From the NCBI GenBank assembly GCA_001464455.1, contig LNEI01000013.1, forward strand, positions 62,001 to 126,000: 64,000 bases of DNA. The letters run 5' to 3'. The translations under genes and the position numbers were made by a program. Origin of the DNA: Acidobacteria bacterium Ga0077534. Lineage in GTDB: Bacteria > Acidobacteriota > Blastocatellia > Pyrinomonadales > Pyrinomonadaceae. The notes below the pieces were generated by a model that did no database searches, was not told the DNA's origin, and saw only the letters and a program-made list of their open reading frames with translations. Positions within the stretch are counted from its first letter, which is position 1. Each line of letters starts with the position of its first letter. Positions 1-7,489 of the stretch are shown piece after piece.

Positions 1-1
1 G

Positions 2-1888
2 TTGGGAGGTGCGATCATTGTGATTTCCGCATTGACCGCAGCATTTGTGATCCCGAGGGTTTGGAACAATTCGAGTGAAGTAATAACGCGTCAGACCGGA
101 AAGAAGACGGTGATAGTGATGTTCTTCGATAATCAGACGAGGGACGAAGATCTTAACTGGCTCCGTGAAGGTCTTGCCGACATGCTTATCGCCGGCATAT
201 CACGCTCGCCCAATCTAACGGTCGTTAGCCGCGTTCAGCTGCACACCTTTATCGACCGCAGCTCGTCAGAGAGTACATCGCTAGCGCTACCAAAGGCTCT
301 AGAGATCGCCCGCAGAAGTGGAAGCCACGTCTTGATTACGGGAAGCTTTTTGCGTCTCGGCGAAAAACTTCGCATCGACGCTCACGGTTACGATACCGCA
401 ACGGGAGATCTGCTTGCGAGCGAGACCTTGACAGCCGATAAGCCAGACCTGATCCTGACGGAGATCGACCTGATATCCTTGAAGCTAGTCAGAAGACTCG
501 GAGGCTCTCAAAACGAGGAGCCACGGGGAGTATCCGGGGCGATGACAACAGACCTTGGGGCGTATCGGTACTACTCGCTTGCGGTAGAAAAGGCCCATGC
601 TCTTCACAGCGACGAAGCTATCCGACTTCTTGAACGCGCGATCGCCCTCGATCCAGAGTTTGCTATGGCTCATGCCCGCATCGGATATACATACGCTGTC
701 GCGGAAGGAAATGCCGAAAAAGGAAAAGCTCCGCTGGAACGAGCGTTTCAGCTTTCCGACCGTTTGACCCAACTCGATCGGCTAAATATCAATGCGTGGT
801 ACGCGATCGCAAATCTCGATTATCCCGCCGCGATCGAATCCCTGCAGGAGATCATCGCGAAATATCCGCTTGAGACCGAAGCATATTGGCGGTCCGGCCG
901 CCTGCTTCTCGGCGAAGAGCGTTACGACGACGCCGTAAATGTACTCAAACAGGGTCTTCTCGTAGATCCCGACGACAAGGACATGTATAACGCACTTAGC
1001 GTCACCTATCGTGATTCGCATCGTCATCAGGAAGCGATCGCGATGGCTGAGCGTTATCTTTTACTGGCGCCGAACGAACCAAACGCTTTCGACACCTTAG
1101 CCCTCGCTTTGCAGGCAAAAGGTGATTTGCTGCAGGCCGAAGAACAGTATCGAAAAGCTTTGGAGATCCAGCCGAATTTCGATGTAGCAGTCCTTCATCT
1201 CGCTAATCTCAAGTTTCAGACGGGTTTGTATTCTGAGGCAATCCGCCTCTACGAACGCTACTCGGAACTCGTTCGGTCGAACGGCGACAAAGCCTGGGCC
1301 CTAGGTCGAATCGCATGGGTGCACTGGCGGCTCGGCAATACGAATAAAGCACTCGCTGCATTAGAAAAAGAACAGAAACTAGATCCAAACGCTTTCTCGA
1401 TCGGTCTGCTTATCGCTATTGAACGCGGAGATCTGGCTTCTATCGCCCGACTCCGGCAGCGTCTGGATACCCAATCGAAGAGCAGTGAGCGGGGTCTTCG
1501 CCCATCGAAGCGACTCGAAGCTGTGATTCGAGGAAAACTCGCCTTATTTGTGGGCGATCGATCGACTGCTCTCAGCTATTTCAACGACGCCCTAAGGCAC
1601 AGGCCGCTTTTTTGGGACATAGCGGCACATGAGGACGCCCTGGCAGACGCCCTCGTTCAGCTCGAAGAATATACCGACGCCGCGATTGAATACGAGCGGA
1701 TCATCACTTTCAATCCAAACTACCCTTTCGCGACCTTCAAGCTGGCACATGTAGCTGAAAAGACGGGGGACCGAGTGAAGGCAGCAGAAAACTATCGGAG
1801 ATTTATTGAGAGCTGGAAAGAAGCCGATACGGCCATTCCTGAAATAGTCGCAGCAAAACGGTTCCTGCGCGGCTATAAGGCTCCATGA
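2..1888 (+). CDS. FlgO-like/TPR repeat protein, 5' truncated
   Basis: The reading frame is open from the first bases of the window, so the N-terminus is missing; the apparent TTG at 2 is probably internal. The visible part opens with a membrane segment (about residues 3-20), then an alpha/beta domain of about 120 residues of the FlgO/TolB-N type (motifs VIVMFFDNQT and GSHVLITGSF), then at least eight tetratricopeptide-like repeats (about residues 190-620, e.g. AIRLLERAIALDPEFAMAHA). In Acidobacteriota this tail is often attached to an N-terminal Ser/Thr kinase or CadC-type winged helix, so the lost part is likely one of these. The TPR region should be periplasmic and protein-binding. The 3' end overlaps the convergent peroxiredoxin gene by 16 bases. 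Confidence 0.8.
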   Translation: MGGAIIVISALTAAFVIPRVWNNSSEVITRQTGKKTVIVMFFDNQTRDEDLNWLREGLADMLIAGISRSPNLTVVSRVQLHTFIDRSSSESTSLALPKALEIARRSGSHVLITGSFLRLGEKLRIDAHGYDTATGDLLASETLTADKPDLILTEIDLISLKLVRRLGGSQNEEPRGVSGAMTTDLGAYRYYSLAVEKAHALHSDEAIRLLERAIALDPEFAMAHARIGYTYAVAEGNAEKGKAPLERAFQLSDRLTQLDRLNINAWYAIANLDYPAAIESLQEIIAKYPLETEAYWRSGRLLLGEERYDDAVNVLKQGLLVDPDDKDMYNALSVTYRDSHRHQEAIAMAERYLLLAPNEPNAFDTLALALQAKGDLLQAEEQYRKALEIQPNFDVAVLHLANLKFQTGLYSEAIRLYERYSELVRSNGDKAWALGRIAWVHWRLGNTNKALAALEKEQKLDPNAFSIGLLIAIERGDLASIARLRQRLDTQSKSSERGLRPSKRLEAVIRGKLALFVGDRSTALSYFNDALRHRPLFWDIAAHEDALADALVQLEEYTDAAIEYERIITFNPNYPFATFKLAHVAEKTGDRVKAAENYRRFIESWKEADTAIPEIVAAKRFLRGYKAP

Positions 1889-2430
1889 ATGGATGAACTC
1901 GAAGCTGCTCGTTTTTTCAGGTCCTCGTAGACGTCATTGAGGGCATCGCCGCGGGCGGCGTAGATGTCGGTTATTATCTTTTCGTCCGAAGGGCGAAATG
2001 CTCGAAGCATGATGTCGCGATTGCGGACGATCCCCTTCGCGTCGATGACGACAACGCCGCGGGTAAAGCTGAGTGGATACAGCCAATGCTCAGCAAATAT
2101 GCGGGTGATCGTTCGGTCGGGGTCGGCAAGAAGCGGTATCGGAAGTTTCCGGCTTTTAGAGAATCTGCGATGTTCATCCGGCGTCCCGGGCGAAATGCCT
2201 ACGATCGTCGCCTTCGTCGCCAGATAATCTGACCAGTGATCGCGTACGGAGCACAATTGTTTCGTGCAAACCAGCGTTTCATTCTGCGGGTAAAACAGCA
2301 GGACGGTTACCCGTCCGTGGGAGTCGGACAGCCGCCAGCTTTGATTCTCATCGGTCCTGAGTTCAAAATCAGGTGCGGGCTGCCCGATAGCGACCTTATC
2401 GATAGAATCGTCAACATATAAAGCAGGCAT
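1873..2430 (-). CDS. Peroxiredoxin, AhpC/TSA superfamily, PrxQ/Bcp-like
   Basis: A 185-residue thioredoxin-fold peroxidase that would reduce hydrogen peroxide or organic hydroperoxides in the cytoplasm, since no signal peptide is visible. The signature is YPQNETLVCTKQLC: Cys55 sits in the peroxidatic position and Cys60, five residues later, matches the resolving cysteine of PrxQ/Bcp atypical two-Cys enzymes. The preceding PAPDFEL motif and the later GVVVIDAKGIVR strand are typical of the family. Residues 150-185 form a slightly longer charged C-terminal tail than usual. The gene is convergent with the upstream TPR gene and lies 50 bases from the HEAT-repeat gene on the same strand, so the two may be co-transcribed. 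Confidence 0.9.
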   Translation of the reverse strand: MPALYVDDSIDKVAIGQPAPDFELRTDENQSWRLSDSHGRVTVLLFYPQNETLVCTKQLCSVRDHWSDYLATKATIVGISPGTPDEHRRFSKSRKLPIPLLADPDRTITRIFAEHWLYPLSFTRGVVVIDAKGIVRNRDIMLRAFRPSDEKIITDIYAARGDALNDVYEDLKKRAASSSSIHGAL

Positions 2431-2480
2431 TCCTCGTTGACGAGCCGATCAAACGGCTCCCCTCCTTGATGGTTAGAAAC

Positions 2481-3665
2481 TTACCGGACGCTCACTGCTG
2501 AAAGGCTCGCATAGGTCTCTCTTACCCGTTCAGCTACCTCAGTACTTAGTGATGAGTCTCGACTGATCTTATCGAGACGTGGACAAACACGCTCATCCTT
2601 TTGGACTTTGAGAACGTGAAGTAATGCGAAACGAACTCGCTCATCCTTGTGCGAAAGGATCGCTTCAAATATCTCCGTCGTTTCGTCAGCAGCGATCATG
2701 AAAGCTACCAGGGCAAATGCCTCCTGAGCGATCTTCATATCTTCATGAACCAGCCGCTCAAACGATTTTACAGCGATACCTGATTCGATAGCTGCACGAG
2801 CGGCGTGCCGCATGCGGTATTCATCGTGCGTTTCGGCGATACGCTTCCACGCGTCCGCGCGGTCGAAGCTAAGCTTGAAGAGTCCACGGGCCGCAGCAGC
2901 CCGCACCTCTCGAGTTGGGTCGGCACAAGCGAGCAGGATCGATTCAAAAACTGATGGATGGTCAAAATCCGTCAAGGTTGTAACAGCCTTCGAACGCAGG
3001 TTAGACGAGAGATCGTAAAGCGCGATCTGTGAGAGCGACTCGACCGAATTTTTCGTCCTGAATGCAGCAAGGATCTTCACCGAGAGTTCTCGCACTGCCT
3101 CGTCTTCCTCGTATTCTTCGCCCGCCTGCTCGATCGCACTGAGCAGCGAAGGGTCATCCGAATACGGCAACTCCTCAAAAACTCTTGCGGAGCGGACAGT
3201 CAAAAACGAGTTGATCGGAAGCTGCGAATATTGGGCTTTTCGCATCTTCTCCTGAAATGCTCTCGTATCAATATCGACAATTCCGGTCGCTCGCCCATAC
3301 GCCCGGAGTTCGGGACTCGCGGCTACTTTCCGTACCGGTTTCGAAGTTTTCGACTTCTTGGCCTTTCTGAACCATTCCAATTCTTTATCAACGTCGACCC
3401 CTTCAAAATCATAACTGCCGGTGTGGTTGTAATAATCGTCCCCGTGCCCTTTCTCGGGTTGAGTTGCAGGCGCACTTTGCGAACGGCGCCAGACGAAAAA
3501 CCCAATGCCAATGATCGCAACGATCACAATGGCCAGGATCGGCAGGCCCATGCCTGACGATTCGGCGGCAGCCCGATTCGTCTGAGCTAATGCACCTAAA
3601 GCCGGCAGGACAATAAGGGCCTTCGCAGCTGCGGCAGTCTTAATATGTGAGAAAGTTATTTTCAT
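2481..3665 (-). CDS. Membrane-anchored HEAT-repeat protein
   Basis: The frame stays open further upstream (to 3770), but I chose ATG 3665 because it begins a plausible signal peptide (MKITFSHIKT, then AKALIVLPALGALAQ). A second hydrophobic segment follows at about residues 38-60 (GLPILAIVIVAIIGIGFFVW) with RRS on its C-terminal side, so the bulk is probably cytoplasmic. Residues 160-390 consist of degenerate alpha-helical HEAT-like repeats, for example DPTREVRAAAARGLFKL and HKDERVRFALLHVLKV. Such repeats bind proteins; no catalytic motif is visible and no partner is apparent. It lies just upstream of the peroxiredoxin gene in the direction of transcription. Start confidence is moderate because there is no clear ribosome binding site. 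Confidence 0.75.
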   Translation of the reverse strand: MKITFSHIKTAAAAKALIVLPALGALAQTNRAAAESSGMGLPILAIVIVAIIGIGFFVWRRSQSAPATQPEKGHGDDYYNHTGSYDFEGVDVDKELEWFRKAKKSKTSKPVRKVAASPELRAYGRATGIVDIDTRAFQEKMRKAQYSQLPINSFLTVRSARVFEELPYSDDPSLLSAIEQAGEEYEEDEAVRELSVKILAAFRTKNSVESLSQIALYDLSSNLRSKAVTTLTDFDHPSVFESILLACADPTREVRAAAARGLFKLSFDRADAWKRIAETHDEYRMRHAARAAIESGIAVKSFERLVHEDMKIAQEAFALVAFMIAADETTEIFEAILSHKDERVRFALLHVLKVQKDERVCPRLDKISRDSSLSTEVAERVRETYASLSAVSVR

Positions 3666-3900
3666 GCAATGGCAAGTACAGCCCCGGAAGAGGTATATTT
3701 GCATGTTGAAATTACGAGAGGGATCATGTCCGTGTCGAGCGAAGTCGCCGGAACACTTCCCATTATGCATCTTTCCGGAACGTTTGTCACCAGAAATTTT
3801 AACACTGTTGTTAAATAGATAAACATTTTGGTATTCCAGACAATTTTTTGCCGTGGTTGACGGCTTTGCCTCGATAGCTCTGACGTATTAAGGTGTTGTT

Positions 3901-4797
3901 ATGAATCCTGGACTTCAGGTGTCTGAAACCCATTTGCCTGGCCTCGAACTTGTTCATCGCGGGAAGGTTCGCGATGTTTACCGCGTCGATCAGAACTCGC
4001 TCTTGCTGGTCGCGTCTGACCGCATCTCAGCTTTCGACTGTATTTTACCAACGCTCATAGATCGCAAGGGAGAGGTGCTAACGAGGATCTCTTCCTTTTG
4101 GTTCAACGAGTTAAGGGCGATCACCCCAAATCATTTAATAACTACGGACATAAGCGCGATGCCGGAGATCATTGCCCAAAATAGAGATCTCGCCGGGCGT
4201 ACATCGCTGGTCAAGAAGACCGAGGTTTTCCCGGTAGAATGCGTCGTTCGAGGGTATCTCGAGGGCTCCGGATGGAAGGAATACCAGGCGACCGGCAGCG
4301 TTTGCGGACAACTTCTGCCTGCAGGGTTAAAACAATGCGACCGACTTCCAGAGCCGCTCTTCACCCCCGCGACCAAAGCCGCAACCGGCCATGACGAGAA
4401 CATCGATCTAGCGACTTTCAGAGAGATCGTGGGAGATGAAACCGCCGAATATCTGCGTTCGACTAGCTTGCGTATTTTCGAACACGCTTCGGCGTATGCG
4501 GCTCAAAAAGGCCTGATCATCGCGGATACTAAATTTGAATTCGGTCGCGACAACGATGGGAGTATTCTGCTGATCGATGAAGTGCTAACACCGGATTCGT
4601 CACGCTTTTGGGACGCGGAAACCTACTCGCCCGGGAGGGCACAAGCATCTTTTGATAAGCAGTTTGTTCGCGAGTATCTGGAAACACTCGACTGGGACAA
4701 AACCCCGCCAGCTCCCCCGCTTCCTGCTTCGGTCGCAGCAGCGACAACTGAACGGTACATTCGAGCCTTTGAACTGCTGACCTGCACTCGTTTCTGA
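3901..4797 (+). CDS. purC: Phosphoribosylaminoimidazole-succinocarboxamide synthase
   Basis: SAICAR synthetase, which joins CAIR and aspartate using ATP in purine biosynthesis (cytoplasm). The 298-residue length fits the longer single-domain form. Recognisable family motifs are GKVRDVYRV near residue 20, LVASDRISAFD near 36-46, VVRGYLEGSGWKEYQ near 113-127 and the C-terminal DEVLTPDSSRFW. ATG 3901 is preceded by AAGG about eight bases upstream, and the protein starts in the usual place for the family. It stands alone; no other pur gene is in the window. The 235-base stretch upstream contains no gene, and I saw no convincing purine riboswitch in it. Confidence 0.96.
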   Translation: MNPGLQVSETHLPGLELVHRGKVRDVYRVDQNSLLLVASDRISAFDCILPTLIDRKGEVLTRISSFWFNELRAITPNHLITTDISAMPEIIAQNRDLAGRTSLVKKTEVFPVECVVRGYLEGSGWKEYQATGSVCGQLLPAGLKQCDRLPEPLFTPATKAATGHDENIDLATFREIVGDETAEYLRSTSLRIFEHASAYAAQKGLIIADTKFEFGRDNDGSILLIDEVLTPDSSRFWDAETYSPGRAQASFDKQFVREYLETLDWDKTPPAPPLPASVAAATTERYIRAFELLTCTRF

Positions 4798-4840
4798 GTC
4801 GCGACAGTGGTTTTATGAAACCGCAAGGCGTTGACGAGCG

Positions 4841-4849
4841 TGTTATAAT
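4841..4849 (+). promoter_or_regulatory. Extended -10 promoter for the secreted protein gene
   Basis: TGTTATAAT is a perfect extended -10 element (TGnTATAAT) 35 bases before the chosen start at 4884. No good -35 box lies at the usual distance, as is normal for extended -10 promoters. The predicted transcript starts near 4856 and includes the GGGAGG ribosome binding site at 4868-4873. Confidence 0.55.
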
Positions 4850-4883
4850 TCAGGAAATCCGATATACGGGAGGCTTTGAAGGA

Positions 4884-5696
4884 ATGAAGAAGTACATTAC
4901 AGGGTTGGTGCCCCTTGCGGCATTTTTATTTGCAGTGACCGCATTCGGCCAGACGCCGCCGCCGCCGCCAAAACCTAATCCACAAAATCCGCCTGCCGGC
5001 CAGCCGGGACAGCCCGTACAACCAGCTGTAATTCCATGCCCGCAACTCCAGGTTCAGGTAGCGAACCCGCGCATTATGCGCGATGGCGAACGTGTAGTTT
5101 TCGCCGCAAATGTCGGTGGTGGCGACCCGAAGGTTCAGCCGATCTACAGCTGGTCTGTAAGCTCAGGCACTATCATTAATGGGCAAGGCACACGAAATAT
5201 CACGGTCGATTCGACCGGAGCGGGGAACGATCGGCAAATAATTGCGGATCTTCTTATCGCGGGCTACTCATACGAATGTAACGTTCGAGCCTCGGCCACA
5301 GTTCAAGTCGCAGCCCCCCCGCAAAAAGTCGATGAATTCGGAGACCTTCCGGAGGTTGACGAGGCCGGTAAGCTGAATAGCATTGTTAACTTCCTCAAAC
5401 AAGGATCGCCTGATAGGGTCTACATTGTCGGCTATGCCGGCAGGAACAATGTACGCGGGTATGCGGCAGACGTTCTTCGTCGTATGAGAGCATTCCTTCA
5501 GAACGCAGGAGCCCCAATGGACAAAATAGTTGCCATGGACGGCGGTTTTCGCGAAACTCCGGCTTACGAGATCTGGGTAGTACCGATCGGCTCCGATTCT
5601 CCGCGAGCGACCCCGACTATCGACCGTAAAGACATAGTCTATCCCAAACCACCGCCGCGGACGCCACCAGCTAGGACTCCAGCGAAGAAACCTTAA
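4884..5696 (+). CDS. Secreted proline-rich protein of unknown function
   Basis: I place the start at ATG 4884 (270 residues) rather than the more upstream 4815, because GGGAGG lies ten bases before it, an extended -10 promoter at 4841 falls inside the longer frame, and the shorter protein begins with a clean signal peptide (MKKYITGLVPLAAFLFAV, cleavage near FGQ). A proline-rich linker (about 25-50) follows, then an Ig/PKD-like beta domain (about 55-145, with YSWSVSSGTI) and an alpha/beta segment (about 155-240, with VYIVGYAGRN and YAADVLRRMRAFLQNAG) that resembles OmpA-type tails in layout only. A proline-rich C-terminus ends in KKP. Function unknown; location probably periplasmic or outer surface. 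Confidence 0.75.
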   Translation: MKKYITGLVPLAAFLFAVTAFGQTPPPPPKPNPQNPPAGQPGQPVQPAVIPCPQLQVQVANPRIMRDGERVVFAANVGGGDPKVQPIYSWSVSSGTIINGQGTRNITVDSTGAGNDRQIIADLLIAGYSYECNVRASATVQVAAPPQKVDEFGDLPEVDEAGKLNSIVNFLKQGSPDRVYIVGYAGRNNVRGYAADVLRRMRAFLQNAGAPMDKIVAMDGGFRETPAYEIWVVPIGSDSPRATPTIDRKDIVYPKPPPRTPPARTPAKKP

Positions 5697-5722
5697 ACGA
5701 GGTAGGTCAAATCAACTTTGGG

Positions 5723-5762
5723 CGGCAAGAAAAGGACTTCTGATTCTTGCCGTTTAATTGTT
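5723..5762 (+). terminator. Hairpin terminator between convergent genes
   Basis: CGGCAAGAA (5723-5731) pairs perfectly with TTCTTGCCG (5744-5752) and is followed by a T-rich tract. It lies between the end of the secreted protein gene and the convergent VWA gene and most likely ends the plus-strand transcript. Confidence 0.75.
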
Positions 5763-5773
5763 TCTAGTGGTTT

Positions 5774-7489
5774 CTAATTTGCGGTAACGGCGGTCACCGT
5801 CGCAAAGGCATTGTCTTTCTTCACTCGGATCTTCAACTTCGGCGAAGCCCCGTTACCAGCAGGCTCGGGCGTCGAGCGAAACTTTACATTGTAAGCGGCC
5901 CTCATTTGCAGGACTATGTCTTCGTAAGCCTTCTGTATCTGGCCGATCTGCGTTATGGGGTAATATACGCCGCCGGACATCTTGGCGAGTTTATCGCCCT
6001 CGCCTTCGCTTTTTGCGGTCAGCGACATGTATTTCTTGCGAAGCGGGTCGATGTCGGCGTTGATGTTTTGAGCGGCAAGGGCGATCAGTCCGGATGGAAC
6101 GTACAGAGGATAGATCAGGGCCCCGCTTTCCTGTATCGAACCCGCGAGTGAATCAAACGCAAGAAATGAGCGATTATCGTCGCCGTCGGTGAGGACGACG
6201 ATGGCAGTTCGTTCTCCCTTTAGCGGCCTTAATGTGTCGGCGATGGTGTAAGCGAGAGCATCGTAGTACGCCGTACCGCCGCCAGCATCGAATGTATCCA
6301 GGCTTTCCGAAAGCTTGCCCTTGTCAGTCGTAAAGGTCGAGAGCTGCTTCACGTCCTCGTTGAAGATAACGATCGCGACCTTATCGTCACGACCCACGGT
6401 ATCGACGAAATTTCGGGCCGCTTTGCGAATAAAATTTACGTAATTCTCCACACTTCCCGAAACATCGAGTAGCAGGACCAGGTTAAACGGAGCTTCTGAC
6501 CGCTCGATCGAGAGTATTTCGCGAACATTCCCGTTTTCAGTTACTTCAAAATCGTCCTTTATCAGGTCGCTGATCGCTCTGTTTTTAAGATCGGTAACCC
6601 GAACGACCGCGGTTTTCAGATCGGCATTTAGGCCGGCGGCTCGCGGGCCTTTGGTGGTGAGGCTGGGTTCGGTGCGGATCGGCGGAAGCGTTCTGGTGTA
6701 GTCGCCGAAATACTTTGGCGATGCCCTGCGGATCGCCTCCATTAGCAGTGAATCGCCGCTGCGGACGATCGCTTTGGCGGCGTTGGTTAGCGGACGCTCA
6801 CGGAGGTCACTATTGACCTCGCCGGGCGGGACATTGAGCAGAATGATGCCGCGGGCGGTTGCGAGTTCGAGCGAAACCGTTTCGATCTTCGGCGGTTCGG
6901 GTTGACTGATTGAGTCTTCGCCGTTGCCGGGTATAGGCTTCGGTACAATGGGCCTTACTTCGTCGCGGTGCTGGCCGCGTATCTGAAAACGCCCAGCCGA
7001 CTGTTCCTTCACCTTTTCAAGCTCAAAATCCGCGAGAAATCGAGGACGTGACTCAGTCCATTCAAGCCGATATCTCACATCGCCCGTCGGAACATCTACG
7101 GCGATCGTACCGGTCTCGGTTTTCGCCTGAATAAGCGTGAAATTCCCAGCGACGTCGATCGCCCCTTCATCGGTTTCGACGCGAACACTCGAACGCTCTG
7201 GGACAGTAACCACTAGGTCTATCCGTTTCCGAGCATCACTCGTGGATACCGTCACCGAGCCTCCTGAGACCTTTACCTCACCATCGGAAACGCCTCCTGA
7301 CGACGTAGCCACGAGCGAAAACCCGCTGTCCGCGGTCTTAATACTTACGCGACCGCTCTTATTGATGATCTGGATCGTCGATCCCGCTCCGCTCAGGTCA
7401 CGCCGAAGTTCCTGAGCGAAGCCAGAAGAAACTAAAATGAGTAATAGAAAACCAAGAGGGAGAACAGGTTTTCTTGAAAGAAAGGTCAT
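5774..7489 (-). CDS. Secreted VWA-domain protein (acidobacterial VWFA type)
   Basis: A 571-residue protein starting at ATG 7489, which overlaps the kinase stop codon as ATGA, so the two genes are translationally coupled. A signal peptide (SRKPVLPLGFLLLILVSSGF) is followed by a beta-rich region of short repeats (about 25-170) resembling DUF4097-type adhesin folds, a linker, and a C-terminal von Willebrand A domain (about 320-545). The VWA domain opens with a strand typical of the acidobacterial VWFA-related family (RVTDLKNRAISDLIKDDFEV) and carries the metal-binding DVSGS motif and a later TDGDDNRS loop. It should bind ligands or partners outside the cytoplasm. Coupling to a membrane kinase suggests a shared envelope role, but that is inference. 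Confidence 0.88.
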   Translation of the reverse strand: MTFLSRKPVLPLGFLLLILVSSGFAQELRRDLSGAGSTIQIINKSGRVSIKTADSGFSLVATSSGGVSDGEVKVSGGSVTVSTSDARKRIDLVVTVPERSSVRVETDEGAIDVAGNFTLIQAKTETGTIAVDVPTGDVRYRLEWTESRPRFLADFELEKVKEQSAGRFQIRGQHRDEVRPIVPKPIPGNGEDSISQPEPPKIETVSLELATARGIILLNVPPGEVNSDLRERPLTNAAKAIVRSGDSLLMEAIRRASPKYFGDYTRTLPPIRTEPSLTTKGPRAAGLNADLKTAVVRVTDLKNRAISDLIKDDFEVTENGNVREILSIERSEAPFNLVLLLDVSGSVENYVNFIRKAARNFVDTVGRDDKVAIVIFNEDVKQLSTFTTDKGKLSESLDTFDAGGGTAYYDALAYTIADTLRPLKGERTAIVVLTDGDDNRSFLAFDSLAGSIQESGALIYPLYVPSGLIALAAQNINADIDPLRKKYMSLTAKSEGEGDKLAKMSGGVYYPITQIGQIQKAYEDIVLQMRAAYNVKFRSTPEPAGNGASPKLKIRVKKDNAFATVTAVTAN